In this document: piece after piece, positions 47,642 to 56,729 of the stretch | How positions within the stretch are numbered: position 1 is the first letter of the stretch | Layout of the letters: each line of letters begins with the position of its first letter | Source of the DNA: CAXXOK01 sp963664595 | GTDB taxonomy: Bacteria > Bacillota > Clostridia > Christensenellales > Aristaeellaceae | Length of the DNA: 64,000 nucleotides | Assembly (NCBI GenBank): GCA_963664595.2 | Contig: CAXXOK010000011.1 | Span: 1-64,000, forward strand | Reading direction: 5' to 3' | Program-made: the position numbers and the translations under genes | The notes under the pieces: model-generated | Database searches by the model: none | Told to the model about the DNA's origin: nothing | The model's input: the letters and a program-made list of their open reading frames with translations, nothing else

Positions 47642-48352
47642 ATGAAACACAGATCAACCGCCCTGCTGTGCCTGCTCGCCGTATTGCTTTTGTGCCTGCC
47701 CTGCACCGGATATGCGGAAACGGCAGCCGAACGCGTTTTGCATCCCTTCCTCAGCCTTTCCTTTGATACCGCAACGGCGGATGATGTGGAGCAGGCCCTG
47801 CTGGCCAACTACGGCGTCGGCTGGGATCCGGGGTCAACAAACCATGTACACAGCGGCATAACGGCCTTCGGCTATGAGTTTGCCCTCAGCGTATGGTTTC
47901 GCGCCAATCAGGAAATCGGCTTCGACCGCGTCATCCTGAGCCCGGCCGACCGCAGCATCTGGGGCAAAGGCACGGAAGAGTTCATGGCCATGCTCCGGCG
48001 GGATATCGCGGATTTTATTGCGCTGGACGGGCAAATATGCCAGGAATACGGCGAGCCGGACTGGCGGTTTTTCCGCGTGAACGGAGAGGAATACAACCCT
48101 TCCAAGCACAATGCCACGGAGTATATGTTTGCGGATGGCCTGTGGAACGCAGAGCAGATGCTTTCGCTTTGTGAAAAGCAAAAGTCACTCCGTGCCTTTA
48201 CCGCCTGGGGCAATGTGGTACTCGATTATTGGGTATATTGGGATCAAAGGCCAAACCGGAACGCAAAAAGCTCTATAACCCTATATTACTACAACTTCGT
48301 CAACGATTGGGATCCCTCCACCATTGCCGGTTTCCCGCCCGCCGCAGACTGA
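47642..48352 (+). CDS. Tandem secreted protein family, paralogue 5
   Basis: A 236-residue paralogue: signal peptide (LLCLLAVLLLCLPCTGYA), LHPFLSLSFDTATADDVEQA, FGYEFALSVWF, VILSPADRSIWG, RRDIADFIALDGQICQEYGE with PDWRFFRV, WNAEQMLSLC, AWGNVVLDYWVYW, LYYYNF. ATG 47642 has GGAGG. It is the last copy; the next gene is a different secreted protein with its own sigma-A promoter. Confidence 0.72.
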   Translation: MKHRSTALLCLLAVLLLCLPCTGYAETAAERVLHPFLSLSFDTATADDVEQALLANYGVGWDPGSTNHVHSGITAFGYEFALSVWFRANQEIGFDRVILSPADRSIWGKGTEEFMAMLRRDIADFIALDGQICQEYGEPDWRFFRVNGEEYNPSKHNATEYMFADGLWNAEQMLSLCEKQKSLRAFTAWGNVVLDYWVYWDQRPNRNAKSSITLYYYNFVNDWDPSTIAGFPPAAD

Positions 48353-48398
48353 CCCTGTTCCTGTAATTTCATCCCTTGGGCGGGAATAAATATTTCTG

Positions 48399-48428
48399 TT
48401 GATCCGTTATGTTCCCGGACAGTATAAT
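48399..48428 (+). promoter_or_regulatory. Promoter of the secreted protein gene at 48497
   Basis: TTGATC (48399-48404) and TATAAT (48423-48428) with an 18-base spacer. Confidence 0.6.
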
Positions 48429-48496
48429 AAAGCCGTAGCCCCCTATACGGCATGGTCTATCCGGGCCGGAAAGCCCATCAAAAGGAGAGATGACGG

Positions 48497-49243
48497 ATGA
48501 AGAATATCAAAGGATTTCTGATTGTTTGCCTGCTGTGCCTAACCCTGCTCCCGATCGGCGCGTTTGCCGCCGCGGCCGAGCCGCTGTTTGAAGCGGCGGT
48601 TTCCCTGCGGGAGGGGGACGCCCCCACGCAGTTTCGCGTAACCCAAAGCGCGGAGCCTGCCGCCGACTGGCCCGATGAAGCCGCGCTTGCCATGGAAGTA
48701 ACCCCGCCGGATGCGGCAAGCTATACGCTTCTCTTTCCCTGCATGGAAGGCGTGGAATACGACATCGCCGCGCAATATCTGTATTTTGAAGATATGAACG
48801 GCGACGGGATCCTGGATGTAGGCGCGCTGTACGCACAGGGTGCGTCCAACATCTCCTATACCTATTATTTATTCGATCCCGCCGACGGTCAGCTGCACTA
48901 TGCATCGCAGCTCGGCATCCTCTCCAACGCCTATTACGACCCGGACAAGCAGGTGATCCTCGCGCAGGAAAACGACGGCGTGATGCTGCAATACTATTCC
49001 CTGTTCGGGTTTGCGGACGGAACGCCCGTAGCGCTTGGCACCGCCGAGATGGAAGTGCTGGAAGCCGGCAAGAGCTTCTCCATCCACACCCTGGTGCAAG
49101 CGGCCGACGGCGCGGTGCTGCTGGATGAAACAGTTCCCTTTGACGGCGCCAACGCCGACACATGGAACGCGCAGTATGAAGCCCTGCTGCAGATACTCAC
49201 GGGCATCAGCCCGGTGGATGCCGCAGGCACGCCTGCCGTATAA
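48497..49243 (+). CDS. Secreted protein with an EF-hand-like / FG-GAP-like segment
   Basis: A 248-residue exported protein (signal peptide GFLIVCLLCLTLLPIGAFAAA). The segment YFEDMNGDGILDVGALY matches the Asp-x-Asn/Asp-x-Asp-Gly loop seen in calcium-binding dockerin/VCBS-like repeats and occurs in secreted proteins that also read 'D-x-(N/D)-G-D-G-x-x-D'. The rest is beta-rich and unassigned. AAAGGAGAG precedes ATG 48497. A similar DLDSDGSPELLLAL loop occurs in the product at 56888. Confidence 0.65.
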   Translation: MKNIKGFLIVCLLCLTLLPIGAFAAAAEPLFEAAVSLREGDAPTQFRVTQSAEPAADWPDEAALAMEVTPPDAASYTLLFPCMEGVEYDIAAQYLYFEDMNGDGILDVGALYAQGASNISYTYYLFDPADGQLHYASQLGILSNAYYDPDKQVILAQENDGVMLQYYSLFGFADGTPVALGTAEMEVLEAGKSFSIHTLVQAADGAVLLDETVPFDGANADTWNAQYEALLQILTGISPVDAAGTPAV

Positions 49244-49331
49244 TCCAATCCATCCAAGACGGCGCTCCATCGCCGCCTCACGTTTGACATACGCAACGAC
49301 TGAACGAATATCATACGGAACATAAGTTTTT

Positions 49332-49438
49332 CGCAGATTGGAACCTGAGACTTTACCGTATCCTTGAAGAAAAACCGCAGGCATAGGCAACTATGGCCAG
49401 GGTAAGGGTACGGCAAAAGACTCAGGTTTCTATCTGCG
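49332..49438. repeat. 107-bp imperfect palindrome (34-base arms)
   Basis: Bases 49332-49365 and 49405-49438 are inverted repeats with scattered mismatches: CGCAGAT and ACCTGAG in the left arm match CTCAGGT and ATCTGCG in the right. The interior contains a second small hairpin, GGCATA...TATGGCC. It may be a small palindromic (MITE-like) element or an RNA hairpin. No second copy is seen in the window. Confidence 0.5.
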
Positions 49439-49491
49439 TAATATTTCATAGGACAGGGCACTTCCAAAACGGGATAAAGTATGCTACTATA

Positions 49492-49509
49492 TTGTTAATC
49501 TTTTAACAA
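49492..49509 (+). promoter_or_regulatory. Palindromic operator-like site before the OsmC gene
   Basis: TTGTTAA (49492-49498) and TTAACAA (49503-49509) form a perfect 7-base inverted repeat directly before the ribosome-binding site. It is the type of site bound by MarR/OhrR regulators that control peroxide-response OsmC genes; no such regulator is adjacent. Confidence 0.5.
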
Positions 49510-49524
49510 TGGAGATGAATGGCA

Positions 49525-49953
49525 ATGGCAGTCACGGCAACCGCAACGCTGATGGATGACAAAATGAAGTTTGCCTGCACAGCGGGAGCTCACTCTCTCG
49601 TTACCGACTATACACCGCCTTACGGCGGCGGAAACGGCCCCACATCACTGGAGCTGTTTTTAGCTTCGCTCTGCTCATGCCTTGGCGGATCAATGGCCGT
49701 GCTGCTGCGCCATGGCGGCAGGCGGCTGAACGGCATCACCGTAAGCGCCGCCGGTACGCGCAGGGAAACACATCCCACCTCCTTTGAGCACATTGATCTC
49801 CAGGTGCACGTTCAATCCCCGGATGTCTCACAGGCGGATATCGATCATGCGGTAACGCTTTCCGAGGAAAGGTTCTGCCCTGTCGCGGCAATGATCAAAG
49901 GAAATGTGTCCCTCACGATTACGGCAGTGCTGGACCCGGTAACCGCTGAATAA
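49525..49953 (+). CDS. OsmC/Ohr family protein
   Basis: A 142-residue protein with the two conserved redox cysteines in SLCSCLGGSM and EERFCPVAAM, and the strand GGGNGPTSLELFLASL before the first. OsmC/Ohr proteins reduce organic hydroperoxides with thiols. ATG 49525 (MAVTATA) is chosen because GGAGATG lies nine bases upstream; earlier in-frame ATG 49519 is too close. The TIR element copy 2 with its duplicated terminator follows. Confidence 0.88.
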   Translation: MAVTATATLMDDKMKFACTAGAHSLVTDYTPPYGGGNGPTSLELFLASLCSCLGGSMAVLLRHGGRRLNGITVSAAGTRRETHPTSFEHIDLQVHVQSPDVSQADIDHAVTLSEERFCPVAAMIKGNVSLTITAVLDPVTAE

Positions 49954-49969
49954 GGCGCTTACCCAATAT

Positions 49970-50001
49970 GGCAAAAGCACCGGCCCATAGGGCCGGTGCT
50001 T
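49970..50001 (+). terminator. Upstream copy of the duplicated terminator hairpin (element copy 2)
   Basis: AAGCACCGGCCC and GGGCCGGTGCTT form a strong stem right after the OsmC gene. All 32 bases recur exactly at 50183-50214. This copy has no T-tract beyond GCTT. Confidence 0.65.
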
Positions 50002-50005
50002 CAGG

Positions 50006-50183
50006 CTGTCAAAGAACCTCTTCGGGTCGTTATCGCCGCTCGCTTCATAGCGCCTTGGGCGCTGTTCGCTCGCTTACCCCTTTGTTGTTACGCAAGCCTT
50101 TGGGGTTCCACCCCAATCCCCGGCAGGGGTTTCACCCCTGCACCCTGACCAGGGCTTTCAGCCCTGGACCCATTTTTTAACAG
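50006..50183 (+). mobile_element. 178-bp terminal-inverted-repeat element, copy 2
   Basis: It begins CTGTCAAAGAACCTC and ends TTTTTTAACAG, and closely matches the copies at 21300 and 57642. It lies directly after OsmC in the same orientation. A 32-base direct repeat containing a complete terminator hairpin brackets it (49970-50001 and 50183-50214). Confidence 0.65.
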
Positions 50184-50219
50184 GCAAAAGCACCGGCCCA
50201 TAGGGCCGGTGCTTTTGTC
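50183..50219 (+). terminator. Downstream copy of the terminator hairpin, with T-tract
   Basis: The same hairpin as 49970-50001, here followed by TTTTGTCC, so this copy is the functional-looking terminator of the OsmC transcript. Confidence 0.65.
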
Positions 50220-50320
50220 CCTTCCGTGTGCAGGGCGCCAAACACTTGGTTTGCGATTCATGCTACTTCAAGCCTTACGGCTGTGTTCCCCAATCGGCAA
50301 ACAATCCGCGTAAGAACCGT

Positions 50321-51829
50321 TTATTTTTCCAGCCGGATCACGTTCCAGCTCAGGGCCGGGAGCGTGATTTGCAGCTTGCCGCCGTCCATTTGGCCCGCAT
50401 CGCCCGGCGCCGGGGCTACGGTATCGGGAGCCGTTTCGGTGTTAATCGCCTTAACGTCGTCATGGTGCAGCACACTGTGTTCTACCACCCGCAGGCTGCC
50501 AAACGCGCGCAGATCGGCCTGCAGCTCCACAGCCTCGCTCAGGCTGCGGTTTATGGCAAAGATCGTCACGCCGCCTTCATCCGTCAGGGTTGCGGCGGCA
50601 TCCACCAGCGGCACCGCGTCGTAATCCTTACAAGCGTAGGTTGGGCATTCAATCACCGGGCGCAGCGCTGTGCCGCGCCCAAGCGTGGAGGCCTGCATCA
50701 GCGGGTAGAAAATGGTCTGCGCCCACACGCCGCCGCCTGTGCGCGTCATAATCGGCGCAATCACATTCACCAGCTGCGCCATGCAGGCGATCTTCACGCG
50801 GTCTGCATTGCGTATCAGCGTTATCATCATCGCCCCCACCAGCAGGGCATCCTCAAAATTATACACATCCTCCAGCAGCGGCAGGGCGCGTCCCCAGCGG
50901 TCGCTCTTATGCAGCTCCTGATCCTGCTGCATGGAGTGGTACCAAACGTTCCATTCGTCAAACGAAAGATTGATTTTTTTCTTGCTGCGCTTCTTCGCAC
51001 CCACGGCATCGCAGATGGAGACAACCTCCCGGATAAAATCATCCATCTCCAGGCTCCGGGCGAGGAAATGGGGCGTGTCGTTATCCTTGTTGCCATAGTA
51101 GCGGTGGAGGCTCAGGTAATCCACATTCTCGTAGCACTCGCTGAGCACATCGTATTCCCAGGTTGCGTAAGTCGGCATCTCACGCGAGGAGGAGCCGCAG
51201 GCAACCACCTCAATGCGATTATCGACCCACTTCATCACCTTAGCGGCCTCGTTGGCGATACGGCCGTACTCGTAAGCGGTCTTCTGCCCCATCTGCCACG
51301 GGCCGTCCATCTCGTTACCCAGGCACCACAGCTTGATATCAAACGGGTTCTTCGCGCCGTTTTTCACACGCAGGTCGCTGTAATAGGTGCCGGACGGATG
51401 GTTGGCATATTCCACCACATTGCGGGCGTCGTCCACGCCGCGTGTGCCAAGGTTGACGGCATACATCACGTCGGACTGCGCTTCCCTTGCCCAGTCCACA
51501 AACTCGTGCAGACCCACCTCGTTGGTCTCGGTGGTAAACCAGGCCAGATCCAGACGGCTGGGCCGCTTATCGCGCGGGCCTACGCTGTCCTCCCAGTGAA
51601 AGCCGGACACAAAGTTGCCGCCCGGGTACCGCACCATGGGCACGTTCAGCTTGCGCACCATCTCCATCACGTCGCGGCGGAAGCCGTTTTGATCGGCCGT
51701 GGGATGCGTCGGCTCGTAGATGCCGCCGTATACCGCGCGCCCAAGGTGCTCGATAAAGTTGCTGTAAATACGCCGGTCAATCTGTCCGATGCTGAAGTCT
51801 TTATCCAGAATCATTTTCGCCGTTTTCAT
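50321..51829 (-). CDS. Alpha-N-arabinofuranosidase, GH51
   Basis: A 502-residue cytoplasmic glycosidase that removes terminal alpha-L-arabinofuranose from arabinan/arabinoxylan oligosaccharides. The acid/base Glu is in LWCLGNEMDGPWQ, the nucleophile Glu in LSFDEWNVWYHS; NVPMVRYPGGNFVSGFHWEDSVGP is the family-wide N-terminal block. There is no signal peptide, so its substrate must be imported. An ArsR-like regulator is encoded 434 bases upstream on the same strand and may control it. Confidence 0.94.
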   Translation of the reverse strand: MKTAKMILDKDFSIGQIDRRIYSNFIEHLGRAVYGGIYEPTHPTADQNGFRRDVMEMVRKLNVPMVRYPGGNFVSGFHWEDSVGPRDKRPSRLDLAWFTTETNEVGLHEFVDWAREAQSDVMYAVNLGTRGVDDARNVVEYANHPSGTYYSDLRVKNGAKNPFDIKLWCLGNEMDGPWQMGQKTAYEYGRIANEAAKVMKWVDNRIEVVACGSSSREMPTYATWEYDVLSECYENVDYLSLHRYYGNKDNDTPHFLARSLEMDDFIREVVSICDAVGAKKRSKKKINLSFDEWNVWYHSMQQDQELHKSDRWGRALPLLEDVYNFEDALLVGAMMITLIRNADRVKIACMAQLVNVIAPIMTRTGGGVWAQTIFYPLMQASTLGRGTALRPVIECPTYACKDYDAVPLVDAAATLTDEGGVTIFAINRSLSEAVELQADLRAFGSLRVVEHSVLHHDDVKAINTETAPDTVAPAPGDAGQMDGGKLQITLPALSWNVIRLEK

Positions 51830-52262
51830 TGTATGTCTCCCTTCGGATGTTGAATTACTCTTCTAACCGCCCCTTGCGGCCGTTGGTCTGTTCCGTGACG
51901 GGGTTCCGCTGTGAAAGCCCGTGCGCAGCGCAGCGTTTGGGTAAACGCGGTGCCCGTACCCGTGGCTGCGTCCTGCCGCGTATGGAACCCGGCGAGATAA
52001 GCGAGCGGTTACCGGCACGGCAAAACGTATCGAGCGTGTTGATTTCAGGCTGCGCTGCCGGACCTATCGGGCTGGAGCAGCAATCCTTACCCCCGTTTCC
52101 TTCCCCCGGTTTCATGGAGGAAAGGGCTGTGGATACCGATTGTCTGTATCCAACATGATCGTTAATGTAGTAACAAAACTATTATCTCCGCCGCATGCCG
52201 ACCATCAGGGGGGCCGGCACCGGAAGGTATACGTGAACGGCACATGGATACAATGGATTGTA
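51830..52262. other. Intergenic region between the regulator and the arabinofuranosidase gene
   Basis: No gene, tRNA or strong repeat is supported. GGGAGACATACA just before 51829 supplies the ribosome-binding site of the arabinofuranosidase. The long gap suggests an own promoter, but no convincing -35/-10 pair was found. Confidence 0.4.
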
Positions 52263-53201
52263 TTATTCGCTGTCGGCCGCGGATTTCCCTTTTCGCTGAT
52301 ACTTCATACGTACCCGGATATTTTGCCGGTAGTTGCCAAACGACCGGCCGAAAAGGGTCAGGCCGCCCACGTTTCTGGCGTTTTCCGGCACGGAGATGCG
52401 AAAGGCAATGGCCGCGTTCTGTTCGATATCCAAATCGCCGATCACAACATCGGAAATTCTGACCCCGTCGATATAGGTTCCCGTTTTGTTGACCGACAGC
52501 AGCTTGTACAGCCCGTGCTGGTTCCAATGGCGGTACCACCAATCCGGATTGTAAATGCCCAGGGTTTCGCCGAAATCCGCGGGGCTTGTCCAAAACCCAA
52601 GCTCTCTGCCGTTGATATGAAAATAGATATCGCTGGGCCAGTCTTCGGAGCTGCCGGGGGCTTCGGAGCAGATTTCCATGGAAAGCTGGATCTCCAGCAG
52701 ATCATTTGTGCTGGCGATATAGTTGGGCACCATATACTCCACATAACCGTGCCCAAACCACAGAATTTCACCCTTTACACGCTCCGGCGAGGCAAAATAG
52801 CGCGGGTCGTCCGTTTCGCCGATCAAATGCTCCGGGGTGGCAATGCCGCAGGTTGGGAACACCTGATAGGCCGTATACTGCCCCACGCCGATTTCCGTTT
52901 CAAACACATTGTGTTCGCGTTCGCTGCGGATGGTTTCCACAAGGATTTTTTCCTCCCGGATGCAGCAGACCTTCTGCACGCCATGGCGGCCGGAGGCAAT
53001 TTCTATCGTGATCATCCCGCACTTTTCCAGCGCTTTGATGTGCGGCGTCAGCGCTCCGTCCGTAATCCCCACGGCGTCGGCAATCGCAGACATATGCATC
53101 GGCCCGTTCTGTGCCAGTGTTTCCAAAATGCTGATCCGGATTTCCGAACCAAGCGTGCGAAACAATGGCAAACCTTCCCGCAGTGATTGTAAATGCAGCA
53201 T
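52263..53201 (-). CDS. ArsR-like winged-helix regulator with a C-terminal sensory domain
   Basis: The 312-residue protein has an N-terminal winged helix (FRTLGSEIRISILETLAQNG, then MSAIADAVGITDGALTPHIKAL) and a C-terminal domain of about 200 residues rich in aromatic and beta residues (GELGFWTSPADFG-type segments, PDWWYRHWNQHGLYKLLSVN). This layout matches COG4189-type predicted regulators found next to glycosidase genes; the C-terminal domain may bind a sugar. ATG 53201 has AAAGGA six bases upstream and is preferred to ATG 53216. Confidence 0.78.
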   Translation of the reverse strand: MLHLQSLREGLPLFRTLGSEIRISILETLAQNGPMHMSAIADAVGITDGALTPHIKALEKCGMITIEIASGRHGVQKVCCIREEKILVETIRSEREHNVFETEIGVGQYTAYQVFPTCGIATPEHLIGETDDPRYFASPERVKGEILWFGHGYVEYMVPNYIASTNDLLEIQLSMEICSEAPGSSEDWPSDIYFHINGRELGFWTSPADFGETLGIYNPDWWYRHWNQHGLYKLLSVNKTGTYIDGVRISDVVIGDLDIEQNAAIAFRISVPENARNVGGLTLFGRSFGNYRQNIRVRMKYQRKGKSAADSE

Positions 53202-53216
53202 ACGGTATCCTTTCAT

Positions 53217-54013
53217 GGCTCATTTGATTCCAGGTGGGCGACACCGATACCCTCTTGCGATGATACGGTTCCCCTTGCATGCGATGGATTTTTTATTCTA
53301 CCGTCCTTGGTTCTCCCTTCCTTTAGTTTTGATATATCCAAGATAATTGAGGTTTATCTCAATCTATCCTGATAGTACACGATTCCAAACCCGATTGTCA
53401 ATAGGAAATCCTGCGGTCTGGCTACATACCCATCTTCCGACCGGAGAATATCCGCAATAAAGACCCATCGATCCTCTGGGCAGGATCGCAAGCTTGTACC
53501 TGGCCGCTGCCTCAGCGGCGACGCGGCTGATAGAGAAAGTCGCTTTCCGCTGCGGGAAAGCTCCGGGGTTTCCGCCAGCTTCTTAAAAGGAAAGCACCTG
53601 CCACTCGCTGTTGTTTAGCAGGCTCTGCGCGGTGACATTGCTTTCCTTGATGATGGAGAAATTGCCATCTGTTGATTGCCATATCTTCATTGTCTCCCGA
53701 AACGCTGCGGCACAGTACGCCGCTGCTGATAGCATACCCATCGGTATGGTTTTTTCAGGCTGCACATTCCCTCCATCCCTTCTGGGGTTTGGTTCCATGT
53801 TTACCATGGCAATCCATGCTGAAACGGAGCGTAAAGCTACATGAACAAGCAGAAAACATTCTTTCGCCGGTCGTACCGGCGGACTGCAAAACGGCAGGTA
53901 TCCAAAACCGGTATCCGCTTTGCCGCGAACACCGGTTTGATGGCTATGCCGTTGTTTAAAATGGGGTTCTGGTGAAGAAGTAAGCCTTTATCTCAACGGG
54001 CTGAAGCGTTGCC
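53217..54013. other. Long intergenic region with a palindrome at 53346-53363
   Basis: ATTGAG (53346-53351) and CTCAAT (53358-53363) form an inverted repeat about 150 bases upstream of the regulator gene, a possible operator for it. A 74-codon open frame at 53583-53807 (minus) has no ribosome-binding site or recognisable motif and is not called. The rest shows nothing clear and may hold a decayed gene. Confidence 0.45.
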
Positions 54014-54694
54014 TCAGTTCCGGTTTCTGCCGCCGCGGCCCTGCCAGCTCTGGGCGGTCTGCGTGATATCTGCGGTTTCGGTCCGGGGGGAGGCGTTTTG
54101 GATACCGCTTACAGCGCTGCCGGATGCCCGGCCGCTGCCGTCCTTCAGGCCGGTCCGGGTGCCGTCGGCTTTGCCGTTGCCCATGCCGGTTCCGGATTTT
54201 TCCGCGTTGCGGGAGAAAGCTTCCAGGTGGCTCTGTGATGCGTTCATCAGCTCCGTAAAGGTATCGCGCACCTCCTGCGGCAGGCCGCTTTGGGCCAGAA
54301 AGGTTTCATACATGGCAATGTTGGCGATTTCCGCCGCAACGCCGGTTGCATAGGTTTCCTGCAGCGTAGCGGGGATTACCGTCTTTTCCGCCGCGGTGTT
54401 GGCGGGGACGGCGATGCCGTATTCCGCAAACAGCTTGGCAAGCTCCTCCTGATGGGTTTGCTCAGCCTTGATGATGTTGGTGTACGGGTTGTTTACGCCG
54501 AAGGCCGCCTGAATGGCTTCGTACTCCGCCTTGGCCATGTACTCGTCCTGTATGGCATAGGTAAGCATTTCTTCCAGGGTGTAGGTCGTGCCGCCATCTA
54601 CCGCGGCGGAGCCAAAGGCTTCCTCTGCGAGGGAAAGGGTGGGCAGGAGCGCCACTGCGAGGGCGACTGCGAAAATTTTTACTACATGTTTCAT
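54014..54694 (-). CDS. Exported DUF2202 (ferritin-like) protein
   Basis: A 226-residue exported protein. The signal peptide (KIFAVALAVALLPTLSLA) is followed by a four-helix DUF2202 domain, with metal-ligand-type residues in YAIQDEYMAKAEYEAI, IIKAEQTHQEEL, ATGVAAEIANIAMYETF and LMNASQSHLEAFSR: paired Glu and E/H-x-x-H positions. A Gly/Ser/Asn-rich tail from about residue 165 is probably disordered. The fold is rubrerythrin-like and may bind di-iron, but the function of the family is unknown. Confidence 0.85.
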   Translation of the reverse strand: MKHVVKIFAVALAVALLPTLSLAEEAFGSAAVDGGTTYTLEEMLTYAIQDEYMAKAEYEAIQAAFGVNNPYTNIIKAEQTHQEELAKLFAEYGIAVPANTAAEKTVIPATLQETYATGVAAEIANIAMYETFLAQSGLPQEVRDTFTELMNASQSHLEAFSRNAEKSGTGMGNGKADGTRTGLKDGSGRASGSAVSGIQNASPRTETADITQTAQSWQGRGGRNRN

Positions 54695-54858
54695 GTGGAT
54701 ACTCTCCTTTATGTTTGGTTTGCGGGTTTTCCTTGCCGCATCTATACTGTAACCGCCAGATGTGGCAAACCTGTGACGCGTATCGTACGGTTTTCAGAAC
54801 CCTGATCCCTCCTCAACGGGGGCCAAAGCACCGTGATTTGGCCCCCCGTGAATGAGCA

Positions 54859-54886
54859 TTGACAACCCTCCTGTTTTTGCTATGAT
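54859..54886 (+). promoter_or_regulatory. Promoter of nudC
   Basis: TTGACA (54859-54864) and TATGAT (54881-54886) with a 16-base spacer. It lies inside the 5' extension of the open frame, which excludes the earlier ATG at 54852 as the start. Confidence 0.7.
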
Positions 54887-54920
54887 AGTCTGGGATTCAC
54901 GGAATACGAGGTGTGAAGGA

Positions 54921-55754
54921 ATGCTCATCAACGAAAACCATACGGGGTTTGCCCTTTTTTTTGACCCGAAGCCTGTGCAGGCAGGCGATACGATGCTTAT
55001 TTTTACAAAAGCCGAGGTGCTGCTGCGCACCTCGCCGCTCACGGACCGGCTGCCCCTGTGGGAGGAGGTTGCGGACGCGCTGGACGGCCTGGCGCTCCTG
55101 CACGCCTTCACGCAGGACAGCCGCCGCTTTTTTATCGCCACAGCGCAAACAAACGCCGTTGCCCCGCCGGGTTTTGCTTTCGAAGGGATGCGTGTTTTCC
55201 GCACCCTGCTGCCCGTGGAGGACGGCGCATTGCTCAACGCGGCGTATCATTTGTCGGTCTGGTACCGCCAGCACCGCTATTGCGGCGCGTGCGGCAGCCC
55301 GCTGCGGGAAGCGCCCGAGGAGCGGGCGCTTGTATGCGGGCATTGCGGGCTGACGATTTATCCCGCCATCCTGCCCGCGGTGATCGTCGCCGTGACGGAT
55401 GGCGACCGGCTGTTGCTGGCCCGCAACGCACGCGGCGCCTGGCGGCACCCATCGCTCATCGCCGGATATGTGGAGGTAGGCGAAACAGCCGAGCAGGCGG
55501 TACAGCGCGAAGTGATGGAGGAGGTAGGCCTCCGTGTAAAAAACATCCGCTATGCCGCCAGCCAGCCGTGGGGCTTTTCCCAGAGCCTGATGCTGGGCTT
55601 TACAGCCGAGCTGAGCGGCCTGCCGGCCATCCGGCTGCAGGAAAGCGAGCTTTCGGAAGCGCACTGGTTTACACGGGAGGAAATCCCCAAAAACGACAGT
55701 ACAGCCAGTATCGCCTTCGACCTGATGGAGCGTTTTCGCACCGGACGCCTGTAA
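54921..55754 (+). CDS. nudC: NAD+ diphosphatase / mRNA deNADding hydrolase NudC
   Basis: A 277-residue Nudix hydrolase that cleaves NAD(H) or the NAD cap of RNA to NMN(H) and AMP. The zinc ribbon CGACGS...CGHCG lies just before the Nudix domain, the Nudix box is GYVEVGETAEQAVQREVMEEVGL (key E at the R-E-x-x-E-E positions), and the NudC-specific SQPW motif appears as AASQPWGFSQSLM. ATG 54921 is chosen because the promoter lies at 54859-54886. It is followed by yitT-like on the same strand after 72 bases. Confidence 0.9.
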   Translation: MLINENHTGFALFFDPKPVQAGDTMLIFTKAEVLLRTSPLTDRLPLWEEVADALDGLALLHAFTQDSRRFFIATAQTNAVAPPGFAFEGMRVFRTLLPVEDGALLNAAYHLSVWYRQHRYCGACGSPLREAPEERALVCGHCGLTIYPAILPAVIVAVTDGDRLLLARNARGAWRHPSLIAGYVEVGETAEQAVQREVMEEVGLRVKNIRYAASQPWGFSQSLMLGFTAELSGLPAIRLQESELSEAHWFTREEIPKNDSTASIAFDLMERFRTGRL

Positions 55755-55826
55755 CGCAGGAGTTGCCCCTCCGCACCCAGAATATATCCGCAGATTGTTA
55801 TGCTTTATCTAGAAAAGGAGCCGGGT

Positions 55827-56729
55827 ATGCAAAACGACCGCACCTGCGGGCCTGCGGAATTCCGCGTGATGCCCGTTATCAAACCGTCCCCCGCCAAGGA
55901 TTACGCGCTGCTCACGCTGGGCTCGCTGCTGATCGCCGTGGGCGTGTACTTTTTCAAGTTCCCCAACCATTTTTCCACAGGCGGGGTCAGCGGGCTTTCC
56001 ATCATCCTCAACCACTACTTCCCCACCATCAGCCAGGCTACCTATATGTTCGTGATCAACCAGCTGCTGCTGGTGGTGGGGTTCATGATCTTCGGGCGCA
56101 GCTTTGGCCTGCGTACAGCCTATGGCAGCCTGGTGATGAGCGGCGCCGCATGGATTTTGGAGGTTCTCGTGCCCTTACAGGCTCCGCTCACCTCCCAGCC
56201 GCTTCTGGAGCTGATTTTCGCGGTCACGCTGCCCGCCGTCGGCAGCGCTATCATGTTCAACCTGGAGTCCTCCAGCGGCGGCACGGATATCGTGGCGATG
56301 ATCCTGCGCAAATACACCTCGCTCAATATCGGGGTCAGCCTGATGATCGGCGACTTTCTGATCACCCTCATGACGCTTCCGGCCTTTGGAGTGGAAACGG
56401 GGCTGTTCAGCATGCTGGGCCTCATGATCAAAGCGATGGTGGTGGATCTGGTGCTGGAAAACATCAAGGTTCATAAGAGCTTTCAGATCATCACCTCCAA
56501 GCCGGAGGCAATCGTTCGCTTTATTGTGGAGGAACTGCGCCGCGGGGCTACCGAGCTGCACGGCGAAGGCGCGTTCACCCATCAGAACAAGACGGTAATC
56601 CTGACGGTGGTCAACCGCGCGCAGGCCGTAAGGCTGCGCAACTTCGTGAAGGAAGCCGATCCCTGCAGCTTCATCCTGATTCATAACACCAGCGAAATCA
56701 TCGGCAAGGGCTTCCGGGGCACCATGTAA
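55827..56729 (+). CDS. YitT-family membrane protein
   Basis: A 300-residue protein with five to six helices in the first 200 residues and a cytoplasmic DUF2179 domain at the end (HKSFQIITSKPEAIVRFIVEEL, then GEGAFTHQNKTVILTVVNRAQAVRLRNFV). FNLESSSGGTDIVAMILRKYTSLNIG is the diagnostic YitT segment (SSGGTDI). The family's transported substrate is unknown. ATG 55827 has AAAAGGAG. Confidence 0.93.
   Translation: MQNDRTCGPAEFRVMPVIKPSPAKDYALLTLGSLLIAVGVYFFKFPNHFSTGGVSGLSIILNHYFPTISQATYMFVINQLLLVVGFMIFGRSFGLRTAYGSLVMSGAAWILEVLVPLQAPLTSQPLLELIFAVTLPAVGSAIMFNLESSSGGTDIVAMILRKYTSLNIGVSLMIGDFLITLMTLPAFGVETGLFSMLGLMIKAMVVDLVLENIKVHKSFQIITSKPEAIVRFIVEELRRGATELHGEGAFTHQNKTVILTVVNRAQAVRLRNFVKEADPCSFILIHNTSEIIGKGFRGTM

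Noticed and set aside
50228..51853. 541-codon plus-strand open frame opposite the arabinofuranosidase
   Set aside because: Antisense shadow in GC-rich DNA; the GH51 catalytic motifs on the minus strand are intact.
53583..53807. 74-codon minus-strand open frame in the long intergenic region
   Set aside because: No ribosome-binding site, no motif and no neighbour context; it may be a remnant but cannot be supported.
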